Positions 55,512-63,514 of a stretch of 64,000 nt of DNA are shown here, one piece after another. Each line of letters begins with the position of its first letter. Positions within the stretch are counted from its first letter, which is position 1. The stretch comes from Candidatus Nanopelagicales bacterium (lineage in GTDB: Bacteria > Actinomycetota > Actinomycetes > S36-B12), in NCBI GenBank assembly GCA_018402235.1, contig JAGYJJ010000004.1, positions 124,001-188,000 on the forward strand, given 5' to 3'. Position numbers and translations under genes: made by a program. The notes below the pieces were generated by a model. That model was not told where the DNA came from, did not search any database, and saw nothing but the letters and a program-made list of their open reading frames with translations.

Positions 55512-56111
55512 TCACACTGCGGCGCGGCGAGCTCGGCGATTTGCCAACTCATCGGTAACACCTGCCGGGGCGATGGACTCTCCCGCGAGATCCTCGGCCG
55601 GCAAGGTAGCCAATGTGCCTTCCACTTCGCGCCAAACACTGCCCACCGCGATGCCGAAGACTCCTTGACCACCACGTACAAGGTCGATGACTTCGTCGGC
55701 GCTGCGGCACTCATAGATGCTCGCGCCGTCGCTCATCAGCGTGATGCGGGCCAGGTCATCACCATCGCGAGTTGCCAAGTGGTCCACCGCAGCACGGATG
55801 TTCTGCAAGGACACACCAGTGTCGATAAGGCGCTTGACGATACGCAAGACGAGGATGTCTCGGAAACCGTAGAGGCGTTGGGAGCCAGAACCGCTGGCTC
55901 CGCGCACGGATGGCACCACAAGTCCGGTTCGAGCCCAGTAGTCGAGTTGGCGGTAGGTGATGCCAGCGGCCGAACATGCGATCGGTCCTCGGTAGCCCAC
56001 ATTGGCAGGCAACGGTCGAAGGTCGGCGTCGTCGAACAGGGCTCCTTGAGCAGTCCCTTCCCGGGCAGCGTTCGATTTTGGCTGCGCGGTGTGATCGAAA
56101 CTTCCGGTCAC
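55512..56111 (-). CDS. MerR family transcriptional regulator
   Basis: A 199-residue regulator with an atypical, longer N-terminus before the winged helix: SAAGITYRQLDYWARTGLVVPS and RLYGFRDILVLRIVKRLIDTGVSLQNIRAAVDHL at about residues 47-110. GTG 56111 has a strong Shine-Dalgarno (GAGGAGG). It lies where Rv1830 lies in M. tuberculosis, between the bifunctional-nuclease gene and gcvP. Dimerisation region at the C-terminus; no cysteine effector site is visible. Probably a regulator of growth-linked genes, but target unknown. Confidence 0.88.
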   Translation of the reverse strand: MTGSFDHTAQPKSNAAREGTAQGALFDDADLRPLPANVGYRGPIACSAAGITYRQLDYWARTGLVVPSVRGASGSGSQRLYGFRDILVLRIVKRLIDTGVSLQNIRAAVDHLATRDGDDLARITLMSDGASIYECRSADEVIDLVRGGQGVFGIAVGSVWREVEGTLATLPAEDLAGESIAPAGVTDELANRRARRAAV

Positions 56112-56255
56112 CTAGTCCTCCTCGTCGTGCCCTCACCCTAGTGCCGGGCACGGAAGCCAGGTCGGGGAAGACGTACAGCGCGAACCTAGGGAAGCGATCG
56201 AAGGACGCCAACACGACACGCCCAGGCAGGTTCGACCTAAGTCTCAACGTGAACT

Positions 56256-56276
56256 GAAGGCTGACCGGGGGCCTTC
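56256..56276 (-). terminator. Hairpin downstream of the bifunctional-nuclease-family gene
   Basis: GAAGGC and GCCTTC pair around a nine-base loop, 17 bases past the stop. A weak terminator candidate; the rest of the 181-base gap holds the MerR promoter region. Confidence 0.35.
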
Positions 56277-56292
56277 GAATGGTGGTGGGCAG

Positions 56293-56784
56293 TCAGGAAG
56301 TGGCCCCGGGAGCGCCAAAATCCTCCGGTGAGACCTGATCGAGGAACTCGCGGAATTTCTCCACCTGATCCTCCTCAACTGGCTCATCCTCGGACGGGAT
56401 TTCGATTCCCGCCTCATCCAAAACGGCTTCGGATCCCACGATCGGAACCCCCGCCCGCAATGCCAGAGCAATGGCATCGGATGGTCGAGCATGCACCTCT
56501 AGCCCGCCATCGAAGGCGATGATCGCGTAGAAGACACCGTCCTCGAGTCCGGTTATGCGCACCTCTGCGATCTTGGCATCGAGCGCTTCGAGGAGATCCT
56601 TCATCAGGTCGTGAGTGAGTGGCCGCGGCGGAACCACCCCCTGGTGGGCATAGGCGATGGCGGTGGCTTCAACCGCCCCCACCCAGATGGGCAGATAGCG
56701 CTCCCCTTCAGTTTCCTTAAGCAGCACGATCGGGGTGTTTGAGGGCATTTCCATGCGAACACCCACCATGTCCATCGGGATCAT
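56293..56784 (-). CDS. Bifunctional nuclease family protein (DUF151)
   Basis: A 163-residue protein of the BFN/DUF151 family: VGVRMEMPSNTPIVLLKETEGERYLPIWVGAVEATAIAYA spans about residues 7-46, then RPLTHDLMKDLLEALDA and VHARPSDAIALALRAGVPI. The C-terminal 35 residues are acidic. Some members have nuclease activity, but the actual role in actinobacteria is unclear. ATG 56784 with GGAG just upstream. It lies between two MerR genes as Rv1829 does in M. tuberculosis. Confidence 0.92.
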   Translation of the reverse strand: MIPMDMVGVRMEMPSNTPIVLLKETEGERYLPIWVGAVEATAIAYAHQGVVPPRPLTHDLMKDLLEALDAKIAEVRITGLEDGVFYAIIAFDGGLEVHARPSDAIALALRAGVPIVGSEAVLDEAGIEIPSEDEPVEEDQVEKFREFLDQVSPEDFGAPGATS

Positions 56785-56857
56785 GTCTCCAGGCTATCTG
56801 CGGTTGGCGCACTTCGATACCCGACAACACGTGCTTTCAGCGAAATGCACACCTATC

Positions 56858-57568
56858 TCATGCTCTGCCCGAACGGATTAGCTCCGCTCGAAGCAATGCA
56901 GCATGCAACTGCACGAAAACGGCAGCGATCTCACGTACCGCCTCTTGAGATCGAACCTTCGAGTCGCGCTCGCGACCTGTCGTCTTGGCGAAGGGCGTGG
57001 CCATCTGTTCGATCAGACCAGTTTCGCGATCGGCAACCACCCGGAAACTGCGCATATGGCGCCCCTCGAAACCAAACTGCTGAAGGCGTGCCGCCAACTG
57101 ACAGATGATGACGGCATCTTGGTCGTAATGGCCCGCGGGGCTAACCCACACCAGGCCGAGAGATTCGAGTTCTGCAACGTAGGCCTCATTGAGCTCGGCC
57201 ATCTCCGCTAACTCCCCGCGCGTGAGGCGAACGCGGCCTGCACCGGGCCGAAAGTCCTCCGGGCGCATGCCGCTTCCAGCGGCTGCCGGAGCATCCTCGG
57301 CGTCCTTGTCGAGTTGCTCTCGAATAACTTTGAGAGGCAGATATTGATCCCGCTGCATCGTCAACACATCCCGCAATCGACGAACATCGTCGTCGCTGAA
57401 ACGACGGTAGCCACTTGATGTCCGCGCGGGGGTGATGAGCCCTTCGGTTTCAAGGAAGCGGATCTTGCTGATCGTCACGTCAGGGAAATCACGCTTGAGC
57501 AAACTGAGCACCTCGCCGATGCTCAAGGTGCCCCGTGTGGAAGCTTCTGATTCGCCGCGCGCACTCAT
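56858..57568 (-). CDS. MerR family transcriptional regulator, FtsR/Rv1828-like
   Basis: A 236-residue regulator: winged helix LSIGEVLSLLKRDFPDVTISKIRFLETEGLITPARTSSGYRRF (about 16-58) and RLRDVLTMQRDQYLPLKVIREQLD, then a Pro/Gly-rich linker and a C-terminal effector-like domain (LTRGELAEMAELNEAYVAELESLGLV, YDQDAVIICQLAARLQQFGFEGRHMRSFRVVADRE). This layout matches Rv1828/FtsR, which activates ftsZ in corynebacteria. It follows the FHA gene with a two-base gap, as in other actinobacteria. Confidence 0.9.
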   Translation of the reverse strand: MSARGESEASTRGTLSIGEVLSLLKRDFPDVTISKIRFLETEGLITPARTSSGYRRFSDDDVRRLRDVLTMQRDQYLPLKVIREQLDKDAEDAPAAAGSGMRPEDFRPGAGRVRLTRGELAEMAELNEAYVAELESLGLVWVSPAGHYDQDAVIICQLAARLQQFGFEGRHMRSFRVVADRETGLIEQMATPFAKTTGRERDSKVRSQEAVREIAAVFVQLHAALLRAELIRSGRA

Positions 57569-57570
57569 CT

Positions 57571-58065
57571 TCAGGAGTCGACGCCGACCAAAAAGATGAA
57601 CCGAAACTTGCCGACCTGAACTTCGTCCCCACCCTGTAAGCGTTGGTCATCAACACGAACGCGGTTGACGTAGGTCCCATTGAGGCTTCCTACGTCCCGC
57701 ACGCTCCAACCATCGGCGCCCCTGCGAAACTCCGCGTGCCGACGGCTGACGGTTACATCGTCCAAAAAGACCTCTGACTCCGGCGAGCGGCCCACCCCGA
57801 TGATGTCGGCGTCGGCTGGCAGCAAGAACTCGCTTCCTTCCGCCGGACCCTTGTGAACGATCAACAAGGCTGCACCGGTTGGAAGTTCCCGATGGATTCC
57901 AGTCCCCAGCGCCGCCGCCGGTCCAGTCCCGGTCGCAGGCCCCGAGCCGGGAATCGCCGAAATGGCACCTGTTTGGTCAATGTCACTCACCACGAGGGGC
58001 GCACCGCAGGCAGCGCAAAACCGGTCCTCCGGGTGGACGGACTTGCCACATGCCGGACACGTCAT
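57571..58065 (-). CDS. FHA-domain protein with N-terminal zinc ribbon, GarA/OdhI-like
   Basis: A 164-residue signalling protein. The FHA domain (about 70-160) has IGVGRSPESEVFLDDVTVSRRHAEFRR and DVGSLNGTYVNRVRV, the phosphothreonine-binding signature. GarA/OdhI inhibit 2-oxoglutarate dehydrogenase and are controlled by Ser/Thr kinases. Here the N-terminus carries CPACGKSVHPEDRFCAACG, a four-cysteine zinc ribbon that I do not recall from M. tuberculosis GarA, and the usual ETTS phosphosite is not evident (DIDQTGAIS offers one threonine). It sits between gcvH and the MerR gene as garA does. Confidence 0.9.
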   Translation of the reverse strand: MTCPACGKSVHPEDRFCAACGAPLVVSDIDQTGAISAIPGSGPATGTGPAAALGTGIHRELPTGAALLIVHKGPAEGSEFLLPADADIIGVGRSPESEVFLDDVTVSRRHAEFRRGADGWSVRDVGSLNGTYVNRVRVDDQRLQGGDEVQVGKFRFIFLVGVDS

Positions 58066-58100
58066 GGGCTGGCTCCCTTCACGGTTGCACTTCGTGCTGG

Positions 58101-58124
58101 GCTCAAGCTCAGGCTCAAGCTCAG
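58101..58124. repeat. 12-bp tandem repeat between the FHA gene and gcvH
   Basis: GCTCAAGCTCAG twice in direct tandem, followed by a partial third copy. It lies in the 72-base gap downstream of gcvH. Confidence 0.75.
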
Positions 58125-58137
58125 GCTTGTTATCAGC

Positions 58138-58521
58138 CTAAGCCCCCCGGGTTAGCCCCTCATAGTCACTCGCCGAAAGAAGACCGTCCAATTGCGCCGG
58201 ATCATCCACCCGGACTTTCATCAACCAGCCGTCGCCGTAGGGCGCAGAATTGATCAATTCGGGGTTTGCGTCGACCGAGCCGTTGACCTCGATCACCTCA
58301 CCGTCGATGGGTGCAAAGAGTTCGCTGACGCTCTTGGTGGATTCCACCTCGCCGCAGACGTCTCCTGCGGAGAAGGTTGCTCCTTCTTTCGGCAAGGAGA
58401 CGAAAACGATGTCGCCCAAGGACTCCTGTGCATAGTGGGTAATTCCAACGCTCACCGTGTCGGGACTATCGCTGCGAACCCATTCGTGCTCGGCGGTGTA
58501 CTTCAACTCACCTGGGATCAT
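58138..58521 (-). CDS. gcvH: Glycine cleavage system H protein
   Basis: Lipoyl carrier that shuttles the aminomethyl group between P, T and L proteins. The 127-residue protein starts MIPGELKYTAEHEWV; the lipoylated lysine lies in GEVESTKSVSELFAPIDGEV (about Lys64), followed by NPELINSAPYGDGWLMKV. ATG 58521 was chosen by this standard N-terminus; the longer upstream frame overlaps the CDP-alcohol gene. gcvP lies four genes downstream; gcvT is not in the window. Confidence 0.96.
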   Translation of the reverse strand: MIPGELKYTAEHEWVRSDSPDTVSVGITHYAQESLGDIVFVSLPKEGATFSAGDVCGEVESTKSVSELFAPIDGEVIEVNGSVDANPELINSAPYGDGWLMKVRVDDPAQLDGLLSASDYEGLTRGA

Positions 58522-58556
58522 GCGGTGCCCTTTCTTCGAAGCAGATGAGCGGCAGA

Positions 58557-59147
58557 CTAGTCGACGGTGGGCGTGGCGTGATGGCCACCAGACACCATCT
58601 GTTGGGCGTAGCGGATTCCAGCCCACCAGTACAAGAAGGTTCCCCACAGAGCAAAAGCCCAGCCGAATGCCGTGACGGCGGTACCCCACAAACCGGGAAG
58701 CGATCCCAATAACAAGACCGGGAACCCCCACAGCAGGGCAAACGTTCCCGCCTTGCCCACGTAGGAAACAGGCAACGCAACCTTGCCGGCTCGACGCAAT
58801 AGGGGAACCAAGACCAGCAATAAGACATCCCGACCGACGAGGATCGCAACCAACCACCAACCGATGATGTCGCGCAGCGCTAATCCGATCAGTGTCGCCA
58901 GGATGTAGAGGCGATCAACGAGTGGATCGAGGAGCTCACCGACGCGGCTCATCTGGTTGAGCTTGCGGGCGAGGTAGCCGTCGAACCAATCGCTGGCTCC
59001 AGCGATCACCAGAACGACAAACGCCCAGATATCAGCTTGCTGTACCAAAACGAGCCACAAGAACAGTGGAATACCCAAGAGCCGCAGCAAACTCAGTGCA
59101 TTCGGGATCGTCCGCCAGTTGTCGGTCAGCGACTCGTTCGCCGTCAT
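58557..59147 (-). CDS. CDP-alcohol phosphatidyltransferase family protein
   Basis: A 196-residue membrane enzyme of phospholipid synthesis with the CDP-alcohol signature DWFDGYLARKLNQMSRVGELLDPLVDR, region about 54-80 (DG, AR, G, D, D all in place), and five or six membrane helices. PgsA2-like proteins (Rv1822 in M. tuberculosis) sit at this place, and some may make cardiolipin or phosphatidylglycerophosphate; the alcohol acceptor is not certain. ATGA overlap with the preceding membrane protein. Confidence 0.9.
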   Translation of the reverse strand: MTANESLTDNWRTIPNALSLLRLLGIPLFLWLVLVQQADIWAFVVLVIAGASDWFDGYLARKLNQMSRVGELLDPLVDRLYILATLIGLALRDIIGWWLVAILVGRDVLLLVLVPLLRRAGKVALPVSYVGKAGTFALLWGFPVLLLGSLPGLWGTAVTAFGWAFALWGTFLYWWAGIRYAQQMVSGGHHATPTVD

Positions 59148-59890
59148 GAGGTTGATCCTTGTAGACCGTCATTCTCGTGTCGACCTTTACTGCGCAATCC
59201 GAGGATGGCGAACAGTACGAGTGCGATGCCCAGAAGAATCGTGATGATTCCGCCAATGAGGGCGACCAGGCCTGCTTGGGAAGCGCCCTCGATCTCCAAC
59301 TCCCCCACCACCTCGACAGTCGAGAGCGAAGATTCCTCGGAGCCGGAGATGACGATGCTCAAACCAGGCCCCGGTAGTGGCACAACCACCGCCTCATCAT
59401 TCGTGGGCGTTGCCCAGCGCCCTGGTATCCCGGTGAAGTTCGCATCGGGAGCATCCGAATCAAAGGCAATGGAGGATGACGCCCACGCACCGTTGGCGAC
59501 CTCAACCAGGCAGTAGCGGGCCCCTAGGAGTTGTTCTTCTACCCGCTTCTGATCGGCGGTACCTACGAGCCAGCCGTTAGGACTAGTGCCATTGACGCGG
59601 ATGCTCAGGAGCGATTCAGATCGGTTGGTGACCACCTCAATTCCGTCCAGTTGCCCTGCATCCACGCGCGCGTCTGCAATTTCCATCACCACCGTCGAGC
59701 ATCCAGGTACCTGGATCAGTTGTGGCACGGTGCGAAAAGAGTCGTGGCCCTGCAGTGTTGCCGTAATCCAGCCACCGAAGGCTGCTGCGAGGACACCGGC
59801 AAGGACCAGCACCGAGCCTGCGAAGCCCAGGACTACGCGGGCAGCGGTGCGCCGCACGCGAACACCTCCCCCGGCACTGGAATCAAACAA
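59144..59890 (-). CDS. Membrane protein of unknown function, two-helix topology
   Basis: A 248-residue protein: a basic N-terminus and a membrane helix (about 20-43), a large external domain (about 44-208) with two cysteines (GCSTVV and YCLVEV) that could form a disulfide, then a second helix (about 209-231) and a short basic tail. Start TTG 59890 is tentative. Coupled to the CDP-alcohol phosphatidyltransferase by ATGA overlap, so a lipid or envelope function is possible. Family not recognised. Confidence 0.75.
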   Translation of the reverse strand: MFDSSAGGGVRVRRTAARVVLGFAGSVLVLAGVLAAAFGGWITATLQGHDSFRTVPQLIQVPGCSTVVMEIADARVDAGQLDGIEVVTNRSESLLSIRVNGTSPNGWLVGTADQKRVEEQLLGARYCLVEVANGAWASSSIAFDSDAPDANFTGIPGRWATPTNDEAVVVPLPGPGLSIVISGSEESSLSTVEVVGELEIEGASQAGLVALIGGIITILLGIALVLFAILGLRSKGRHENDGLQGSTS

Positions 59891-59941
59891 TCCACACGGT
59901 CAGGTTCTCACGCGATCGGCGCCGGGCCTCGGTCCGGCGCG

Positions 59942-61438
59942 TCAGGGGGCCGCTGATCCACGCTCGGCCTCTTGAGCCACGAGACTTGATAGGTCGGTCA
60001 ATTTATCCATCGTGCGCATCGCTGTAGCCATTCGATGGTTTCGCCTAAAACCGTCCTGGTGTTGGTGCAAAAAGGCCCAGTACCCCGCGGTGAAGGGGCA
60101 CGCCTTCTCCCCTACCCGGATCTTGGGGTCGTAGCGACACCCACCACAAAAATCGGTCATGCGTTTTAGGTAGGCACCCCCCGAGGCGTACGGCTTTGTG
60201 GCCATCACCCCGCCATCGGCGTACAAACCCATACCGATCACATTGGCGGCCATGACCCACGGATAGCCATCTACGAATGCACGACGAAACCAATCGCTGA
60301 TCGTCTGTGGTTGGTAGCCGCGCTCCAGCGCCCAATTGCTCAGCACCATCAAGCGGATAATGTGATGGGAATATCCGAGATCACGCACATAATCCAGCGA
60401 GTGCTTCAGACAGTGCGCTTGAACCTCATCTGTCTTCAACTCCAAGAACCACTCGGGTGGTTCTTGCTGGGCGTTCAGGGCATTGAGGTTTTCGTAATCT
60501 GCGCCAAGATGCCAGTACAGGTGCCAGACGTACTCTCGCCAACCAATGACCTGTCGAACGAATCCCTCCACACTCGCCAACGTGGCCCGTCCGTTTGCGT
60601 ACTCCGATAGAGCACGGTCCACCACCTCACGTGGGTGAAGAAGACCCAAATTAAGCGGCACCGACAGTAGTGAGTGCGCCATAAAGGGGTCCTGCCACAG
60701 CACGGCATCCTCGTACGGACCGAACATAGGCAATCGATGATTGATGAAATCATCAAGTGCACTCAGGGCTTCAGCGCGGGTTGCGGCGAACCGGCGGGGA
60801 CCGTCGTTACCCAGAAACTCGATTCCCTCGGTTTCCCATGTGTCGAGTTGGCTGCGGACTCGCTCATCGATGGCATCTTCCGTTGGCTGCCATGGCGGGG
60901 GAACAGGCAGATGCGTGTGTCCTCGTGGCGGCGGCAGGCGATTTTCGGAATCGAAATTCCAACGTCCGCCAGCGGGTTCGCTAGTGGGTTCGCCAGAGGG
61001 TTCGCCATCAACCATCAAGACGTTGTGAGCCCGGCGAACCGTGCGATACCAGTCCTCCATAAGGAAGCGCTTACCGTCTCGCTTGGCCGCCCATTGCGTG
61101 AACTCCTCAACGGAGGTGAACCAGCCACGCTCAGGGTGAACGGAGCCCACACCGAGTGTCCGCACCAGCTCGCGAGCAGGTCGTGAGGTTGCGGCGATCC
61201 CTTCGAGATTTCCCGGGACTAGGTCTCCGATGCCCTGTCGATAGGTATCGGCTTGAACGAAGGTGATTCGTTCGGGGTCCTGCAGTACTCGGCTGTGTAA
61301 CGCGGTAAGGATCAAGTGAGCCTTTTGTCTGTGATACTTCCGTCGAGCGAAAACCGACTTCGCTTCAATGAACAACAATGGTCCACCGTCGTCGAAGTGC
61401 GGGCCGAGCTGATCGGCGAATAGCCAACGCGTATTCAT
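59942..61438 (-). CDS. FeS-type cryptochrome/photolyase-related protein (PhrB-like)
   Basis: A 498-residue flavoprotein of the FeS-BCP group, known members of which repair (6-4) photoproducts. The N-terminus (RWLFADQLGPHF, then FIEAKSVFARRKYHRQKAHLI) is the DPRP domain; the FAD-binding domain follows (GWREYVWHLYWHL, NVIGMGLYADGGVMATKPYASGGAYL), and the cysteines of CGGCRYDP and KACPFT plus one more would bind the 4Fe-4S cluster. A GEPS-type 12-bp repeat lies in the linker near residue 145. ATG 61438 overlaps the ABC gene stop as ATGA. Confidence 0.9.
   Translation of the reverse strand: MNTRWLFADQLGPHFDDGGPLLFIEAKSVFARRKYHRQKAHLILTALHSRVLQDPERITFVQADTYRQGIGDLVPGNLEGIAATSRPARELVRTLGVGSVHPERGWFTSVEEFTQWAAKRDGKRFLMEDWYRTVRRAHNVLMVDGEPSGEPTSEPAGGRWNFDSENRLPPPRGHTHLPVPPPWQPTEDAIDERVRSQLDTWETEGIEFLGNDGPRRFAATRAEALSALDDFINHRLPMFGPYEDAVLWQDPFMAHSLLSVPLNLGLLHPREVVDRALSEYANGRATLASVEGFVRQVIGWREYVWHLYWHLGADYENLNALNAQQEPPEWFLELKTDEVQAHCLKHSLDYVRDLGYSHHIIRLMVLSNWALERGYQPQTISDWFRRAFVDGYPWVMAANVIGMGLYADGGVMATKPYASGGAYLKRMTDFCGGCRYDPKIRVGEKACPFTAGYWAFLHQHQDGFRRNHRMATAMRTMDKLTDLSSLVAQEAERGSAAP
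60971..61006. repeat. 12-bp tandem repeat, three copies, in the photolyase linker
   Basis: AGCGGGTTCGCT, AGTGGGTTCGCC and AGAGGGTTCGCC, in frame on the minus strand, encoding GEPS, GEPT and SEPA in a linker between two folded segments. Third in-frame example of the repeat type seen in this window. Confidence 0.75.
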
Positions 61439-62223
61439 GATGCGCGTCGGTAGGTGGCCATCCACCGACCATGTGCCGAAGAGATGACCAACGGAATTCC
61501 ATAACAATCGGACATATGTTCATTGGTCAAGACCTCGTGTACAGGGCCGGCGGCGATTACTCGTCCATTGGCTAGCAGCAGCGCATGAGTGATGCCGGGA
61601 GGTATCTCCTCAAGGTGATGGGTGACCAGGACGAGCGATGGCGAGAAGGGGTCGGACGCAAATCGACCCAGCAAGGCAACCAATTCCTCGCGTCCGGCAA
61701 GGTCTAATCCGGCGCCTGGTTCGTCCAAAAGCAAGAGCTCCGGATCGCTCATCAGCGCCCGCGCAATCAGCACTCGCTTGCGTTCGCCCTCCGATAGCGA
61801 CGCAAAAGGCCGGCTTGCGTACCCGGATGCACCCCACTGAGCGAGGAGCGTTTGTGCACGATCAACGTCTTGTTCGTGGTATTCCTCTTTCCAGCGACCC
61901 GTCACTGCATAGGCGCCTGTTACCACTACATCCACGGCACTTTCGTGCATGGGAATGTCGCGCAGCAATGCCGAACTCGCAAAGCCAATCCTGGGACGCA
62001 ACTCGCTGATATCAACCTGCCCCATGGTTTCGCCAAGAATTTCCACGGTACCCACCGTGGGAAACATCCGCGTAGCGGCGATGGTCAATGCTGTGGTCTT
62101 CCCTGCTCCATTGGGACCCACCACCACCCAGCGCTCGAGGTCATCGACATGCCAGTTCAAACCGTCGAGCAGGAAGTTTGTACCCCGTTGAACGCTCACA
62201 CCCGACATCGACAAAACCTGCAC
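61435..62223 (-). CDS. ABC transporter-like ATP-binding protein
   Basis: A 262-residue single ATPase subunit with Walker A GPNGAGKT (about 38-45), signature LSEGERKRV, Walker B LLLLDEPGAGLD and the H-loop LVTHHLEE. No permease lies nearby, so it may act alone (as ModF-like or YlmA-like soluble ATPases) or with a distant permease. GTG 62223 is preceded by TAGGGT at leaderless spacing. Coupled to the photolyase by ATGA overlap, an odd partnership. Confidence 0.9.
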   Translation of the reverse strand: MQVLSMSGVSVQRGTNFLLDGLNWHVDDLERWVVVGPNGAGKTTALTIAATRMFPTVGTVEILGETMGQVDISELRPRIGFASSALLRDIPMHESAVDVVVTGAYAVTGRWKEEYHEQDVDRAQTLLAQWGASGYASRPFASLSEGERKRVLIARALMSDPELLLLDEPGAGLDLAGREELVALLGRFASDPFSPSLVLVTHHLEEIPPGITHALLLANGRVIAAGPVHEVLTNEHMSDCYGIPLVISSAHGRWMATYRRAS

Positions 62224-62229
62224 GTCGTC

Positions 62230-62235
62230 ACCCTA
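62230..62235 (-). promoter_or_regulatory. -10 hexamer TAGGGT before the ABC ATPase-photolyase unit
   Basis: TAGGGT ends exactly six bases before GTG 62223, with no Shine-Dalgarno. Confidence 0.5.
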
Positions 62236-62284
62236 GGGGTGTCGGGGCGCTGGGCGAACTGACCCTCAGTACCGTGTGCTCATC

Positions 62285-63508
62285 ATGACCGGCGCGAATC
62301 TCGCAACGATGGTGGTCACACTCAGTGGCCAAGATCGTCCCGGAGTCACCCGGGATCTGTTTTCTACCTGCAGTCATTTCCATGTGCTTGTCCGAGACAT
62401 CGATCAGATAGTGATGAAGGGTCGACTCATCCTTGCCTGCTCGGTCGAAGGTGCTCAAGCAGACATAAGAGCTCTGCAGCCTGCCATCAGCGAACTGGCC
62501 CAGCGTCTCAACATGGACGCGGTGATTGACGTGCGCCCGGGACTATCCGCTGAGGATCCAGTAGACGCTGGCACTGGGTTTCGCATCACGATGATGGCGC
62601 CTGATCTGGACCCGCAGGCGGTAGCGGACATTGCCAGCCACATCGCCGGCGGCGGTGGCAATATCGACCGGATCCGGGCTATCGCCCGGTACCCCGTAAC
62701 GGCCATCGGCTTCGAAGGCTCAGGGGTACACCCCGATCAACTGCGTCGGCCATTGGCCTCGATATCGGCCGAGCGGAATGTCGACATCGCAGTCCAAGAA
62801 ACTGGCTTGGAGAGCCGCGGGCAGTACCTGGTTGTGATGGACGTCGATTCCACCGTGATCCAGGACGAGGTCATTGATCTGTTGGCCGCCGAGGCTGGTC
62901 AGCAGGCGGCGGTGGCGGCCGTGACCGAGCGAGCAATGGCTGGTGAGATCGACTTCAGCGAATCGCTGCACCAGCGGGTGGCCCTGTTGGCTGGCTTGCC
63001 GGACTCGGTATTGACCGTGGTGCGCGAACGCATCCAGTTGACTCCTGGCGCCCGGACGTTGTGTAGGACCTTGAATCGCCTGGGTTATCGGATCGCGCTC
63101 GTCTCGGGGGGTTTCACCCAGGTGATCGCTCCTATCGCCCAAGAATTGGGGGTTGCCGACCTGCGGGCCAACACTCTTGAGATCGAAAGCGGTGTGCTGA
63201 CTGGACGCGTGGTGGGTGAGATCATCGACCGCCCTGGCAAACGTAAGGTGCTTGAGGATCTTGCCGTGCGTTTCGGTATCCCCCGCCGGCGCACAATTGC
63301 CATCGGTGATGGCGCCAACGACATCGACATGCTCGAAGCCGCTGGGCTTGGAGTGGCCTTCAACGCTAAACCGGTCGCTCGCGCTGCTGCCGATGCGTCT
63401 GTGTCGGTCCCCTTCTTGGACAGCGTCCTCTACATGATGGGTATCACTCGCGATGAAGTGGAACTCGCCGATGCCCGGGACGGTATTCCCGCTCGCCCCA
63501 ACCTTTAG
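62285..63508 (+). CDS. serB: Phosphoserine phosphatase with ACT domain
   Basis: Last step of serine synthesis. The 407-residue protein has two N-terminal ACT-like domains (VVTLSGQDRPGVTRDLFS at about 10-27; IAGGGGNIDRIR later), which sense serine, and a C-terminal HAD phosphatase: LVVMDVDSTVIQDE (motif I, DxDST), SGGFTQ, and GDGANDIDML (motif IV). Start ATG 62285; GTG 62276 is possible. TACCGT at 62270-62275 is a possible -10 element. It supplies serine, hence glycine for the gcv system. Divergent from the ABC gene. Confidence 0.94.
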   Translation: MTGANLATMVVTLSGQDRPGVTRDLFSTCSHFHVLVRDIDQIVMKGRLILACSVEGAQADIRALQPAISELAQRLNMDAVIDVRPGLSAEDPVDAGTGFRITMMAPDLDPQAVADIASHIAGGGGNIDRIRAIARYPVTAIGFEGSGVHPDQLRRPLASISAERNVDIAVQETGLESRGQYLVVMDVDSTVIQDEVIDLLAAEAGQQAAVAAVTERAMAGEIDFSESLHQRVALLAGLPDSVLTVVRERIQLTPGARTLCRTLNRLGYRIALVSGGFTQVIAPIAQELGVADLRANTLEIESGVLTGRVVGEIIDRPGKRKVLEDLAVRFGIPRRRTIAIGDGANDIDMLEAAGLGVAFNAKPVARAAADASVSVPFLDSVLYMMGITRDEVELADARDGIPARPNL

Positions 63509-63514
63509 CCACCT

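Noticed and set aside
58138-58860. Longer gcvH reading of 240 residues
   Set aside because: The extra 113 residues overlap the CDP-alcohol phosphatidyltransferase and do not resemble an H protein; the standard N-terminus is at 58521.
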